Of a stretch of DNA of 50,679 nt, positions 7,694-15,546 are shown piece by piece (the first letter of the stretch is position 1; each line of letters starts with the position of its first letter). A program made the translations under genes and the position numbers. Under the pieces are notes generated by a model. It was not told the origin of the DNA. It worked only from the letters and a program-made list of their open reading frames with translations, and did no database searches. This stretch comes from Nonomuraea sp. SBT364 (GTDB lineage: Bacteria; Actinomycetota; Actinomycetes; Streptosporangiales; Streptosporangiaceae), in assembly GCF_001083785.1 (NCBI RefSeq), contig NZ_LAVL01000053.1, forward strand, positions 1 to 50,679. The letters run 5' to 3'.

Positions 7694-8671
7694 ATGACCC
7701 TTGCAGACACCGATCGAGCCCTCGCGACCATGCGTGCCGTCTCCCAGGACCGTCCGGGAGCCCCCGACGTCCTCAAGGTCATCGAGACGACCCGCCCGCA
7801 GCCGGGCTGGGGCGAGATCCTGGTCCGGGTGCACGCGGCGGGCGTGAACCCGGCCGACTGGAAGACCCGCGAGCGCGGAGCGTTCCCCATCGGGGCGAAG
7901 CCCCCGTTCATCCTGGGGTTCGACGTCTCCGGGGTGGTCGAGGAGATCGGCGAGGGCGTGACCCTCTTCCGGCCCGGTGACAAGGTCTTCGGGATGCCGC
8001 GCTTCCCGCACCTGGCCGGCGCCTACGCCGAGTACGTCGCCGCCCCGGCCCGTCATTTCGCCCCGCACCCCCAGGGCGTGGACCACGTCCAGGCCGCCGC
8101 CCTGCCGCTGGCCTCGCTCACCGCCTGGCAGGCTCTGGTCGACACCGCGCGGGTGCGGCCGGGCCAGCGTGTCCTCATCCATGCCGCCGCAGGTGGCGTC
8201 GGCCACCTGGCCGTCCAGATCGCCAAGGCCCGGGGCGCCCACGTGATCGGCACCGCCGGCGCCGCCAAGCACGACCTGCTGCGCTCGCTCGGGGCGGACG
8301 AACTCATCGACTATCGCACCCGGGACTTCGCCGAGGTCGTCCGCGACGTGGACGTGGTCATCGACAGCATCGCCGGCCCGTACTGGGCCCGCTCCCTGCG
8401 CACCCTGCGCCCAGGCGGAACGCTGATCTCGCTCCTGCCGCTGGACGACACCTTCCCGCACGAGGAGGCCGAGGCCGCCGGGGTGCGAACGATGTTCATG
8501 CTCGTCGAGCCCGATCAGGCAGGGCTGCGCGAGATCAGCGCCCTGGTCGAGGACGGTCGCCTGCGCGTGATCGCCGACGCGGTCTTCCCTCTTGAGGAGG
8601 CCGCCGCCGCCCACACGCTGGGCGAGACCGGCCACAGCACCGGGAAGATCGTCCTTACTGTCACTCCGTGA
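7694..8671 (+). CDS. NADP-dependent zinc-free alcohol dehydrogenase / quinone oxidoreductase family
   Basis: A medium-chain dehydrogenase/reductase of 325 residues. The GroES-like N-terminal domain includes HAAGVNPADWKTRERG, and the nucleotide-binding domain carries AAAGGVGHLAVQIAKARGA, the usual GGVG motif. The cysteines that hold zinc in alcohol dehydrogenases are absent, which places it with quinone oxidoreductases. ATG 7694 is preferred because AGAGGA at 7681-7686 then has 7 bases of spacing; an ATG at 7688 would leave only one. It is divergent from the GlxA-type regulator, its likely regulator. The physiological substrate is unknown. Confidence 0.9.
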   Translation: MTLADTDRALATMRAVSQDRPGAPDVLKVIETTRPQPGWGEILVRVHAAGVNPADWKTRERGAFPIGAKPPFILGFDVSGVVEEIGEGVTLFRPGDKVFGMPRFPHLAGAYAEYVAAPARHFAPHPQGVDHVQAAALPLASLTAWQALVDTARVRPGQRVLIHAAAGGVGHLAVQIAKARGAHVIGTAGAAKHDLLRSLGADELIDYRTRDFAEVVRDVDVVIDSIAGPYWARSLRTLRPGGTLISLLPLDDTFPHEEAEAAGVRTMFMLVEPDQAGLREISALVEDGRLRVIADAVFPLEEAAAAHTLGETGHSTGKIVLTVTP

Positions 8672-8686
8672 CGGCCGCCCCGTGCC

Positions 8687-9463
8687 TCATTCCGCGTGGG
8701 CCGAGGTCTGGTGGTAGACGGAGTGCCAGACCTCGTTGCGGATGCGGGCGAACTCCGGGGAGAGGCGGAGCTCCTCGGTGCGCGGGTAGGGCAGGTCGAC
8801 GTCGATGACGCGGTGGACGCGGCCCGGTCTGGCGGCCATGACGATGACGCGGTTGGCCAGGTAGACGGCCTCGTCCACGTCGTGGGTGATGAACATGACC
8901 GTGCGGCGTTCCTGGCTCCAGGTGTCGAGGAGCTGGTCCTGGAGCTGGACCCGGGTGAGGGCGTCGAGGGCGCCGAAGGGCTCGTCCATGAGCAGGACCT
9001 TCGGGTTGACCGCGTAGGCGCGGGCGATGGCGCAGCGCTGCTTCATGCCGCCGGAGAGCGTCTTGGGCAGGGCGTCGGCGAAGTCGGTGAGGCCGACCAG
9101 GTCGATGGCGCGCTGGGCGCGTTCGCGGCGTTCCTGGGCGGGGACGGGGGCCAGGTTGAGCCCGAACTCGACGTTCTTGCGCACGGTCAGCCAGGGGAAG
9201 AGGGCGTACTGCTGGAAGATGACGCCGCGGTCGGGGCCGGGGCCGGCGACGGGGGCGCCGTCGAGCAGGATCTCGCCGGTTCCGGGCTCGACCAGGCCGG
9301 CGGCCATGCTCATCAGCGTGCTCTTGCCGCAGCCCGACGGGCCGACGACGGTGACGAACTCGCGGTCGGCGATGTCCAGGTCGACGCGGTCGAGTGCGAG
9401 GAAGTCGGTGTCCTTGAGCGCGAACGTCTTGGACACGCCGCGGAAGGAGATCTTGGTGGTCAT
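8687..9463 (-). CDS. ABC transporter ATP-binding protein, nitrate/sulfonate/taurine type
   Basis: A 258-residue ATPase of the SsuB/TauB class with Walker A GPSGCGKST, Q-loop FQQYALFPWLTV, signature LSGGMKQR, Walker B VLLMDEPFGALD and switch THD. It powers import by the permease encoded immediately upstream. ATG 9463 was chosen because it overlaps the permease stop as ATGA and has AGGA upstream; a longer frame exists. The matching binding-protein gene is separated from it by a ROK gene. The sulfatase nearby makes a sulfate ester or sulfonate a reasonable guess for the substrate. Confidence 0.93.
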   Translation of the reverse strand: MTTKISFRGVSKTFALKDTDFLALDRVDLDIADREFVTVVGPSGCGKSTLMSMAAGLVEPGTGEILLDGAPVAGPGPDRGVIFQQYALFPWLTVRKNVEFGLNLAPVPAQERRERAQRAIDLVGLTDFADALPKTLSGGMKQRCAIARAYAVNPKVLLMDEPFGALDALTRVQLQDQLLDTWSQERRTVMFITHDVDEAVYLANRVIVMAARPGRVHRVIDVDLPYPRTEELRLSPEFARIRNEVWHSVYHQTSAHAE

Positions 9464-10272
9464 CGGCGTTCCTGCCATCCGGTGAGGCGGCGTTCGGCCA
9501 GCTGGAGCAGGCGGTCCATGGCGAGGCCGAGCACGCCGATGCTGATCAGCCCGACGAAGATGGTGGGCAGGTCGTAGTAGAGCTGGGCCTGCTGCATGCG
9601 ATAGCCCAGGCCCTCCTGGGCGGCGATGAGCTCGGCGGCGACCAGGGTGCCCCAGGCGGCGCCGAGGCCGACGCGCATGCCGACGATGATGAACGGGGTG
9701 GAGGCGGGCACCACGACCTTGAGGAAGATGACCCGGTCGGAGGCGCCCAGCACGCGGGCGGCGTTGATGAGGGTCTTGTCGACGTCCATGACGCCCTGGA
9801 ACGTCGCCACGACGCTCGACAGGAACGCGGCCAGGAAGATGACGAACACCTTCGGCGTCTCGCCGATGCCCATGAGCAGGATCGCCAGCGGGATGATGGC
9901 CAGCGGCGGGATCGTGCGGAAGAACTGCACGTAGGGCTCTATGAGCGCGCGGGCGGTGGCGTACCAGCCCATCAGGAAGCCGACCGGGACGGCCAGTGCG
10001 GTGCCCAGCGCGAAGCCGGTGAAGACGCGGCGCAGACTGGCCAGCAGGTCGGCCGTCAGGGTGCCGTCGGCGATCAGCTCGGCGCCGCGCACGGCGACCT
10101 CGACGGGGCCGGTCAGGCCCTGGATCCCGGAGGCCGACAGGCCCGTCCAGGCGGCCAGCCCGGCCGCGACGGCCACCACGTTCAGGACGATCCCGCGGGC
10201 GGGCCGCCTGGCGCGGCGGCGGCGGGGCGCGGGCGGGTCGCCGGGTCTCTGGGAAACGCTCAATGCGGTCAT
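9460..10272 (-). CDS. ABC transporter permease, SsuC/TauC-like
   Basis: A 270-residue permease with about six membrane segments and the EAA-type loop (GASDRVIFLKVVVPASTPFI) typical of nitrate/sulfonate/taurine importers. The N-terminus is a basic Pro/Arg-rich cytoplasmic stretch. ATG 10272 is set by GGAGG ten bases upstream; an upstream ATG at 10326 is possible. It is coupled by a 4-base overlap to the ATPase gene. A 165-base gap separates it from the ROK gene upstream, so it may have its own promoter; the gap contains TTGACG on the minus strand but no good -10. Confidence 0.92.
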   Translation of the reverse strand: MTALSVSQRPGDPPAPRRRRARRPARGIVLNVVAVAAGLAAWTGLSASGIQGLTGPVEVAVRGAELIADGTLTADLLASLRRVFTGFALGTALAVPVGFLMGWYATARALIEPYVQFFRTIPPLAIIPLAILLMGIGETPKVFVIFLAAFLSSVVATFQGVMDVDKTLINAARVLGASDRVIFLKVVVPASTPFIIVGMRVGLGAAWGTLVAAELIAAQEGLGYRMQQAQLYYDLPTIFVGLISIGVLGLAMDRLLQLAERRLTGWQERR

Positions 10273-10437
10273 GGCTGGGGTGCCTCCATGCCCGACAGTG
10301 TGCTGATGTCCGGATATTTTCGTCAATAGGTAGGCAAAAATAGCTGCGGGCTAATCTCTGTCACCGCAGGTCGGCCATGGGTGCGGCGAACGGTCGGCGC
10401 ACACTTTCATCCGTGCTCCGTACAAAAAAGCGGAGGG

Positions 10438-11604
10438 TCAGGCCGGGCGGAGGTGGGCCGGGATCGACGGCTCCTCGTGCAGGAGGAGGGCGATGGCGCC
10501 CATGGCCGAGGCGTTCACGCCCAGGTCGGCCTGGGTCACCCGGATCTCGCGCGGCGACTTCGGCAGGGCCAGCCGGGAGATCGCCTCGCGGATCGGGCCC
10601 AGGACCAGGCTGCCCAGCCCGGCCAGTTCGCCGCCCACGACCACCAGGGCCGGATCGAGCTGGGTCACGGTGTCGGCCAGGACGCGGCCCAGGTCGCGGG
10701 CGGCCGCCGAGACGACGTCGCACGCCACGGCGGCCCTGTCCTGGGCGGCGGCGACGAGCGCGTCGAGGTTGTCCAGCGGGAGCCCGCGCGCCGCGCAGGA
10801 GTCGAGGAGCGCCTGGCCGCCGATCCGGCCCTCCAGGCAGCCCCGGCTGCCGCAGTGGCAGGGCGGGCCCGACGGGTCGAGCGAGACGTGGCCGAGCTCG
10901 CCGCTCGCCCCGTGCGCGCCGCGCAGCAGCCTGCCGCCGGCGACGAAGCCGCCGCCCACGCCCACCGACCAGCGTACGTAGACGACGTCGCGGACGGATC
11001 TGGCCGCGCCCCAGGTGGCCTCGGCGAGCGCGGCCAGCCTGGCGTTGTTGTCGACCGCCACCCGCACGCCGAACTCGTCGGCGATCCGGCGCGCCAGCGG
11101 GAGGTGGCCGGCCGGCGCGGGATGGTCGTCGACGACGCCCACCAGGCCGAGCCCCACGGCCTCCAGGGCGCCCAGGCGCACCCCGCGCTCCTCGGCGACC
11201 TGCCGGATCAGCGCGATCGCCGCCTCGGCCCGCGCCGGCGGGGTCGCGTCCTCGGGGAGGTCGTGGGTCGCCGTGGTGACGACCTGGTGGGCGGCGTTGG
11301 CGATCGCCAGGCGGATCCGCCCCCGGCCCAGGTCGAGGCCGAGCAGGAGGCCGGCGGCGGGGTTGAGCGCCACCAGCGACGCCGGGCGGCCGCGTCCGCG
11401 CGGCTCGCCGGGCGCGGCCTCGGTCTCGATGGCCGCCCCGCGCTCGATCAGGTCGGAGATGATGGTGAACAGCGTCGTGCGCGAAAGCCCGGTGCGCTCG
11501 GTGAGCTGGGCCCGGCTCAGCGCGCCCGCCGAGCGCAACGCGGACAGGACTGCGTCCTCGTGCACCCGGCGGAGCCGCTGGAGCGCGTCAGTGGGGCTCG
11601 ACAT
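10438..11604 (-). CDS. ROK family transcriptional regulator (copy 1)
   Basis: A 388-residue NagC/XylR-type repressor. The N-terminal winged helix (GALSRAQLTERTGLSRTTLF, ~28-47) is followed by the ROK domain. The ROK zinc signature is intact: ELGH at 236-239 and CHCGSRGC at 249-256. The position normally held by the catalytic Asp of ROK sugar kinases (N-D-A-N) reads DNNARL (185-190), so phosphotransfer is unlikely and it should be a pure sugar-sensing regulator. It is closely similar, with identical spacing over the first 100 residues, to the ROK protein at 14182-15378. It sits between the binding-protein and permease genes. Confidence 0.92.
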   Translation of the reverse strand: MSSPTDALQRLRRVHEDAVLSALRSAGALSRAQLTERTGLSRTTLFTIISDLIERGAAIETEAAPGEPRGRGRPASLVALNPAAGLLLGLDLGRGRIRLAIANAAHQVVTTATHDLPEDATPPARAEAAIALIRQVAEERGVRLGALEAVGLGLVGVVDDHPAPAGHLPLARRIADEFGVRVAVDNNARLAALAEATWGAARSVRDVVYVRWSVGVGGGFVAGGRLLRGAHGASGELGHVSLDPSGPPCHCGSRGCLEGRIGGQALLDSCAARGLPLDNLDALVAAAQDRAAVACDVVSAAARDLGRVLADTVTQLDPALVVVGGELAGLGSLVLGPIREAISRLALPKSPREIRVTQADLGVNASAMGAIALLLHEEPSIPAHLRPA

Positions 11605-11638
11605 GGGACCATGATGGGTCGAGGTCGAAATTTGTCAA
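11605..11638 (-). promoter_or_regulatory. Candidate leaderless promoter of ROK copy 1
   Basis: On the minus strand TTGACA (11633-11638) is followed after 16 bases by CATCAT (11611-11616), and the start ATG comes 6 bases later, which predicts a leaderless mRNA. The CATCATGG-4-ATG arrangement recurs before the second ROK gene. Confidence 0.5.
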
Positions 11639-11647
11639 CTCCCCGGG

Positions 11648-12649
11648 TTAAATAGCGCCTCCGGCGGCCTGGTAGAGGTCGGCGGTGAAGTAGGTGGCCG
11701 GATCGGGCGACTCCGGCAGCTTGCCCATGGTGACGAAGATGTCGGCCAGGCCCTTGTACCAGTTCGCCACCGACCCGTCCTTGGTCAGCTTGTCCAGCTC
11801 GGCCGTGGGCACGATCTTGGTGACGGCCGAGGCGCCCTTGAACTGCTCGGCCGGGGCCTTGAGGAACGTCGCCGTCAGCGTCTCGGCCTCGGCCGTGTTG
11901 GCCGCCACCCAGTCGTTGCCCTCACGCAGCACCTTGAGCACCTTGGTCACGGTCGCGGCGTCCTCGGCGACCAGCTCGTTGCGGGCCACGAAGGAGCTGG
12001 GGAAGCTCAGCTTGGGGTAGTAGTCCTCGCTCTTGGTCAGCTCGACCAGGTCGGGGACGTTCTTCTTGATGGTGTCGATCAGGGGATACCAGATGGCCGC
12101 GGCGTCGATCTGCTTGGCGCTGAAGGCGGTGACGACCGTGCTCGGGTCCATGTTGACCTTCTGCACGTCCTTGCCCGTCAGGCCGGCCTCCTTGAGCGCG
12201 AGCTCCAGGATCATGTCGCCGGAGGTGCCCTCGGGGACGCCGATCTTCTTGCCCTTCAGCCCGGCGACCGTGGTGATGCCGGAGTCGGAGTGGGTGATCA
12301 GCCGGTCGGCCTGGCCGAGCATGTTCGGCGCGACGATCTTCGCCTTGCCGCTGGCCGGGAGCCAGGTCGCGCCGGAGCCGATGTAGCCGAAGTCGATGTC
12401 GCCCGAGCCGAGCGCCTGGATCTGCAGCGGCCCGTTGGTGAACACCTTCAGCTCGGGCTCCAGGCCGTGCTTGGCCCACAGCCCCTGCTTGTCCGCGGCG
12501 GCGAGCACGGCGGCGCCGGCGAAGTCCGCGATGTAGCCGAACTTGACGGTCTTCGTCCCGTCCCCGGAAGAGGAGGAGCCGCACGCGGCGACGGGAAGAA
12601 CGAGGGCGAGCGCTGCCGTGAAGGCCGCCAGCCTGCGAGGAAGCCTCAT
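11648..12649 (-). CDS. ABC transporter substrate-binding lipoprotein, sulfonate/nitrate/taurine type
   Basis: A 333-residue SsuA/TauA-like solute-binding protein. The signal peptide ends in a lipobox (LPVAACGSSSS), so the mature protein should be lipid-anchored at Cys23 outside the membrane. The NMT1/SsuA-like fold is recognisable in FGYIADFAGAAVLAAADKQG, the alternation of GLKGKKIGVPEGTSGD, and the GDIDFGYIGSG segment. AAAGGA precedes ATG 12649. It lies 47 bases after the sulfatase gene and 43 before ROK copy 1, apparently in one transcription unit. The probable ligand is an organosulfur or sulfate-ester compound; this is inference from the neighbour. Confidence 0.92.
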   Translation of the reverse strand: MRLPRRLAAFTAALALVLPVAACGSSSSGDGTKTVKFGYIADFAGAAVLAAADKQGLWAKHGLEPELKVFTNGPLQIQALGSGDIDFGYIGSGATWLPASGKAKIVAPNMLGQADRLITHSDSGITTVAGLKGKKIGVPEGTSGDMILELALKEAGLTGKDVQKVNMDPSTVVTAFSAKQIDAAAIWYPLIDTIKKNVPDLVELTKSEDYYPKLSFPSSFVARNELVAEDAATVTKVLKVLREGNDWVAANTAEAETLTATFLKAPAEQFKGASAVTKIVPTAELDKLTKDGSVANWYKGLADIFVTMGKLPESPDPATYFTADLYQAAGGAI

Positions 12650-12696
12650 CGGAGGTCCTTTCTCAGGAATGGGTGGAGGGGGTGGACGGGTGGCAC

Positions 12697-14181
12697 TCAG
12701 CCCACCTCGTCGGCGACGCCGTCGACGTCGGGGGCGCGGCCCCCGCCGATGTCGGCCATGTAGCTCATCCAGCTGGAGGCGGGGTCGCCGCGGCGCAGCA
12801 GTTCGGCGTAGAGCCGCACGGTCAGGTCACGCCGGACCGCCGCGTAGGCGGGCGCGGTGTAGACGTTGCGCAACTCGTGCGGATCGCTGTCCAGGTCGTA
12901 CAGCTCGTGCACGCTCTCCGGGTTGAACACCAGCTTGTGGCGGCGGTCCCGGATCATGCGCTGGGAGTAGGGGAAGTGGTGGCCGTGGAACTCGGTGACC
13001 ACCTGCGGCCGGGGATCCGGCTCGCCCTCGACGAGCGGGAGCAGGCTGCCGCCGTCGCAGGGCTCCTGCGGCGGCAGCCCGGCCAGGGCGAGAATCGTGG
13101 GGTTGAGGTCGATCAGGGTGGCGAACTCGTCCACCACCCGCGCCTCGGCGCCGGGGACGCGGACGATGCCGGGGATGCGGTAGATGTCCTCGTACATCGC
13201 CGGGCCCTTGTCGTTGAGCCGGTGCGCGCCGGTGAACTCGCCGTGGTCGGCGGTGAACATCACGGCGGTGTCGTCCCAGAGCCCGTGCTCGCGCAGCGCG
13301 GCGATCAGGCGCCCGATCTGATCGTCGATCAGCGTGACGTAGCCCCAGTAGACCGCGATCAGCTTGCGCCAGGCGTCGGCGTCGAAGTGGTCGGCCGACC
13401 AGTACTCGGAGTAGCGGCGCTGCACGTCGGGCTTGCCGGCGAAGGTCTCGGCCATCGACTCCGGCAGCGGGACCAGCGCGGGGTCGTACAGGTCGTAGTA
13501 CTCGTCCGGGATCAGGTACGGCAGGTGCGGGCCGTACCAGTGGCAGGAGAGGACGAACGGCTTGCCGTCGCGGTGGAAGTCGCGCGCGTAGCCGTCCAGC
13601 AGCTCCAGCGTCCGGTCGGTGAGGAACGCCTCGATCGTGGCCTCCGGCGGCTGCCGGAGGCGGCCGGCGATCAGGTGACCTCGGCCGGAGCCGTTCTGGG
13701 CCCGGCCGAAGACCGCCTGCTCCACGGCGAACGGCGGGTGGCCGTGCTCCTTCAGCCACCGCTCGTAGGAGGGGTGGTGGAAGGGGTTGAGCGCGCCCGG
13801 CAGGTGCTCGCCGTCCATGTCGTAGAACTCCGGGCCGCGTTCGCGGCCGATGTGCCACTTGCCGACGTGGCCCAGGTTGTAGCCCGCGGCCCGCAGCGGC
13901 GCGGCCATGACCGGGTGCCCGTCGGCGACCTCGTCACGGGCGCCGCCGTTGCGCTCCGGGTTGACCAGCAGGCCGTGGCGGAACGGGTGCAGCCCGGTGA
14001 ACAGTGACGCCCGCGCCGGCGTGCAGATCGCGGTGGGGGTGTAGAAGCGGTCGAACCGAGTGCCCTCGGCGGCCAGGCCGTCCAGCGCCGGGGTGCGCAC
14101 CACCGGGTTGCCGTAGCAGCCGAGGGTGTCCACCCGATGCTGGTCGGTCATCAGGAACAGGACGTTGCGTGGGTGGGTCAC
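12697..14181 (-). CDS. Sulfatase (formylglycine-dependent)
   Basis: A 494-residue type I sulfatase. C53-T-P-A-R57 (in AICTPARASLFTG) is the C-x-P-x-R signature whose cysteine is converted to formylglycine. Metal ligands are visible as TDQ at 12-14 and in FTADHGEFTGAH. It removes sulfate from an organic ester; the substrate is unknown. No signal peptide is visible (it starts MTHPRNVLFLMTDQ), so it should act in the cytoplasm on an imported compound, which fits the ABC importer genes beside it. The GTG start at 14181 follows the ROK copy 2 stop with no gap, so the two are translationally linked. Confidence 0.93.
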   Translation of the reverse strand: MTHPRNVLFLMTDQHRVDTLGCYGNPVVRTPALDGLAAEGTRFDRFYTPTAICTPARASLFTGLHPFRHGLLVNPERNGGARDEVADGHPVMAAPLRAAGYNLGHVGKWHIGRERGPEFYDMDGEHLPGALNPFHHPSYERWLKEHGHPPFAVEQAVFGRAQNGSGRGHLIAGRLRQPPEATIEAFLTDRTLELLDGYARDFHRDGKPFVLSCHWYGPHLPYLIPDEYYDLYDPALVPLPESMAETFAGKPDVQRRYSEYWSADHFDADAWRKLIAVYWGYVTLIDDQIGRLIAALREHGLWDDTAVMFTADHGEFTGAHRLNDKGPAMYEDIYRIPGIVRVPGAEARVVDEFATLIDLNPTILALAGLPPQEPCDGGSLLPLVEGEPDPRPQVVTEFHGHHFPYSQRMIRDRRHKLVFNPESVHELYDLDSDPHELRNVYTAPAYAAVRRDLTVRLYAELLRRGDPASSWMSYMADIGGGRAPDVDGVADEVG

Positions 14182-15378
14182 TCATTCTCCGATCGCCAGG
14201 TGCGGGCTCGTCGTGGAGGGGGAGGGCGGGCCCGTCGAGGGCTCGTCGTGGAGCAGGAGGGCGATGGCGCCCATGGCGGATGCCCTGGCGCCCAGGTCGG
14301 CGGGGACGACCTCGACCGTGCCCGGCGCGTGGGGGAGGGCCAGGCGGGAGATCGCCTCGCGGATCGGGCCGAGCACGAGGCTGCCCAGCGCGGCCAGCTC
14401 GCCGCCGACGACCACCCGCTGGGGGTCGAGCTGGACCACCGCGTCGGCCAGCACCCGCCCGAGGTCGGTAGCGGCGGCGGAGATCACCTCGCACACGGCG
14501 GGCACGCGGTCGCGGGCGGCGGCGACCAGCGCGTCGACGCCGTCGAGCCGGACGCCCTTGGCGGCGCAGGCGTCGAGCAGCGCCTGGGCGCTGATGCGCG
14601 GTTCCAGGCAGCCCCGGGAGCCGCAGTGGCAGGGCGGCCCGCCGGGGTCGAGCGAGATGTGGCCGATCTCGCCCGCCGCGCCGGTCGCGCCGCGCACGAG
14701 CCTGCCGCCGACGAGGAAGCCGCCGCCCACCCCGACCGACCAGCGCGCGTACACGATGTCGCGGGCCGACCTGGCGGCGCCCCAGGTGCTCTCGGCCAGC
14801 GCGGCCAGCCGGGCGTTGTTGTCGACGGCGACGCGCACGCCGAACTCCCGCGACAGCCGCTCCTTGACGGGCGCGTAGCGGGCGGGCGGCAGCGCGGGGT
14901 CGCCTGCGCCGCCGATCAGGCCCACGCCGATCGCCTCCAGGGCGTCCAGGCGCACGGCGCGGTCACCGCTGACCTGCTTGACCAGCCGCACCGCCGCCTC
15001 GGCCTGTTCCAGCACGCCGGCGCCCTCGGGGACGTCGGCCATGCCGGTGGCGATGATCTGGTGCGACAGGTTGGCGACGGCCAGGTGGATGCGCCTTCTG
15101 GCCAGGTCGAGCCCGATGAGCTGGCCGGCTCCGGGGTTGAGCGCGACGAGTGAGGGCGGCCGGCCGCGCCCGCGCCTGGCGGTCGCGGGCGCCTCGGTCT
15201 CGACGACCGAGGCCCGTTCGATCATCTCCGAAATGATCGTGAACAGCGTGGTGCGTGACAGGCCGGTGATCCGGATCAGGTCGGTACGGCTCAGCGCACC
15301 CGACGAGCGCAGGGCGTCGAGGACGGCGCCCTCGTGCGCACGGCGGAGCCGTTGCAGCGCGTCGGTCGGCTTGGACAT
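14182..15378 (-). CDS. ROK family transcriptional regulator (copy 2)
   Basis: A 398-residue paralogue of the ROK protein at 10438-11604. It has the same start (M-S-x-P-T-D-A-L-Q-R-L-R-R), helix-turn-helix (GALSRTDLIRITGLSRTTLF) and spacing. The zinc signature CHCGSRGCLE is intact. The kinase Asp position reads DNNARL, so it is again a non-catalytic regulator. It is the first gene of the minus-strand cluster and is followed without gap by the sulfatase. It is divergent from the secreted GH20 hexosaminidase, so it may control both directions. N-acetylated or sulfated amino sugars are plausible effectors, from context only. Confidence 0.92.
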   Translation of the reverse strand: MSKPTDALQRLRRAHEGAVLDALRSSGALSRTDLIRITGLSRTTLFTIISEMIERASVVETEAPATARRGRGRPPSLVALNPGAGQLIGLDLARRRIHLAVANLSHQIIATGMADVPEGAGVLEQAEAAVRLVKQVSGDRAVRLDALEAIGVGLIGGAGDPALPPARYAPVKERLSREFGVRVAVDNNARLAALAESTWGAARSARDIVYARWSVGVGGGFLVGGRLVRGATGAAGEIGHISLDPGGPPCHCGSRGCLEPRISAQALLDACAAKGVRLDGVDALVAAARDRVPAVCEVISAAATDLGRVLADAVVQLDPQRVVVGGELAALGSLVLGPIREAISRLALPHAPGTVEVVPADLGARASAMGAIALLLHDEPSTGPPSPSTTSPHLAIGE

Positions 15379-15412
15379 GCGGCCATGATGAGGCCCTCAA
15401 GGCATTAAATGC
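15379..15412 (-). promoter_or_regulatory. Promoter/operator region of ROK copy 2
   Basis: On the minus strand CATCAT (15385-15390) lies 6 bases before the start ATG, as in ROK copy 1, suggesting a leaderless message. A small inverted repeat, GCATT-A-AATGC (15402-15412), overlaps the expected -35 region and is a candidate ROK operator. The -35 itself is weak (TTGCAT). Confidence 0.42.
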
Positions 15413-15546
15413 AAATCTTCGGACTAAATATGTGGTGATATGCCCGAACAGGGGCCTGTGAAGTGAGCCCGACCGCCTATTAATGTCGAGAGTCTTGACG
15501 TAATTGGGTGAGGCGGCTCACACTCTGGGCTACCGAAAGGAGCCTC

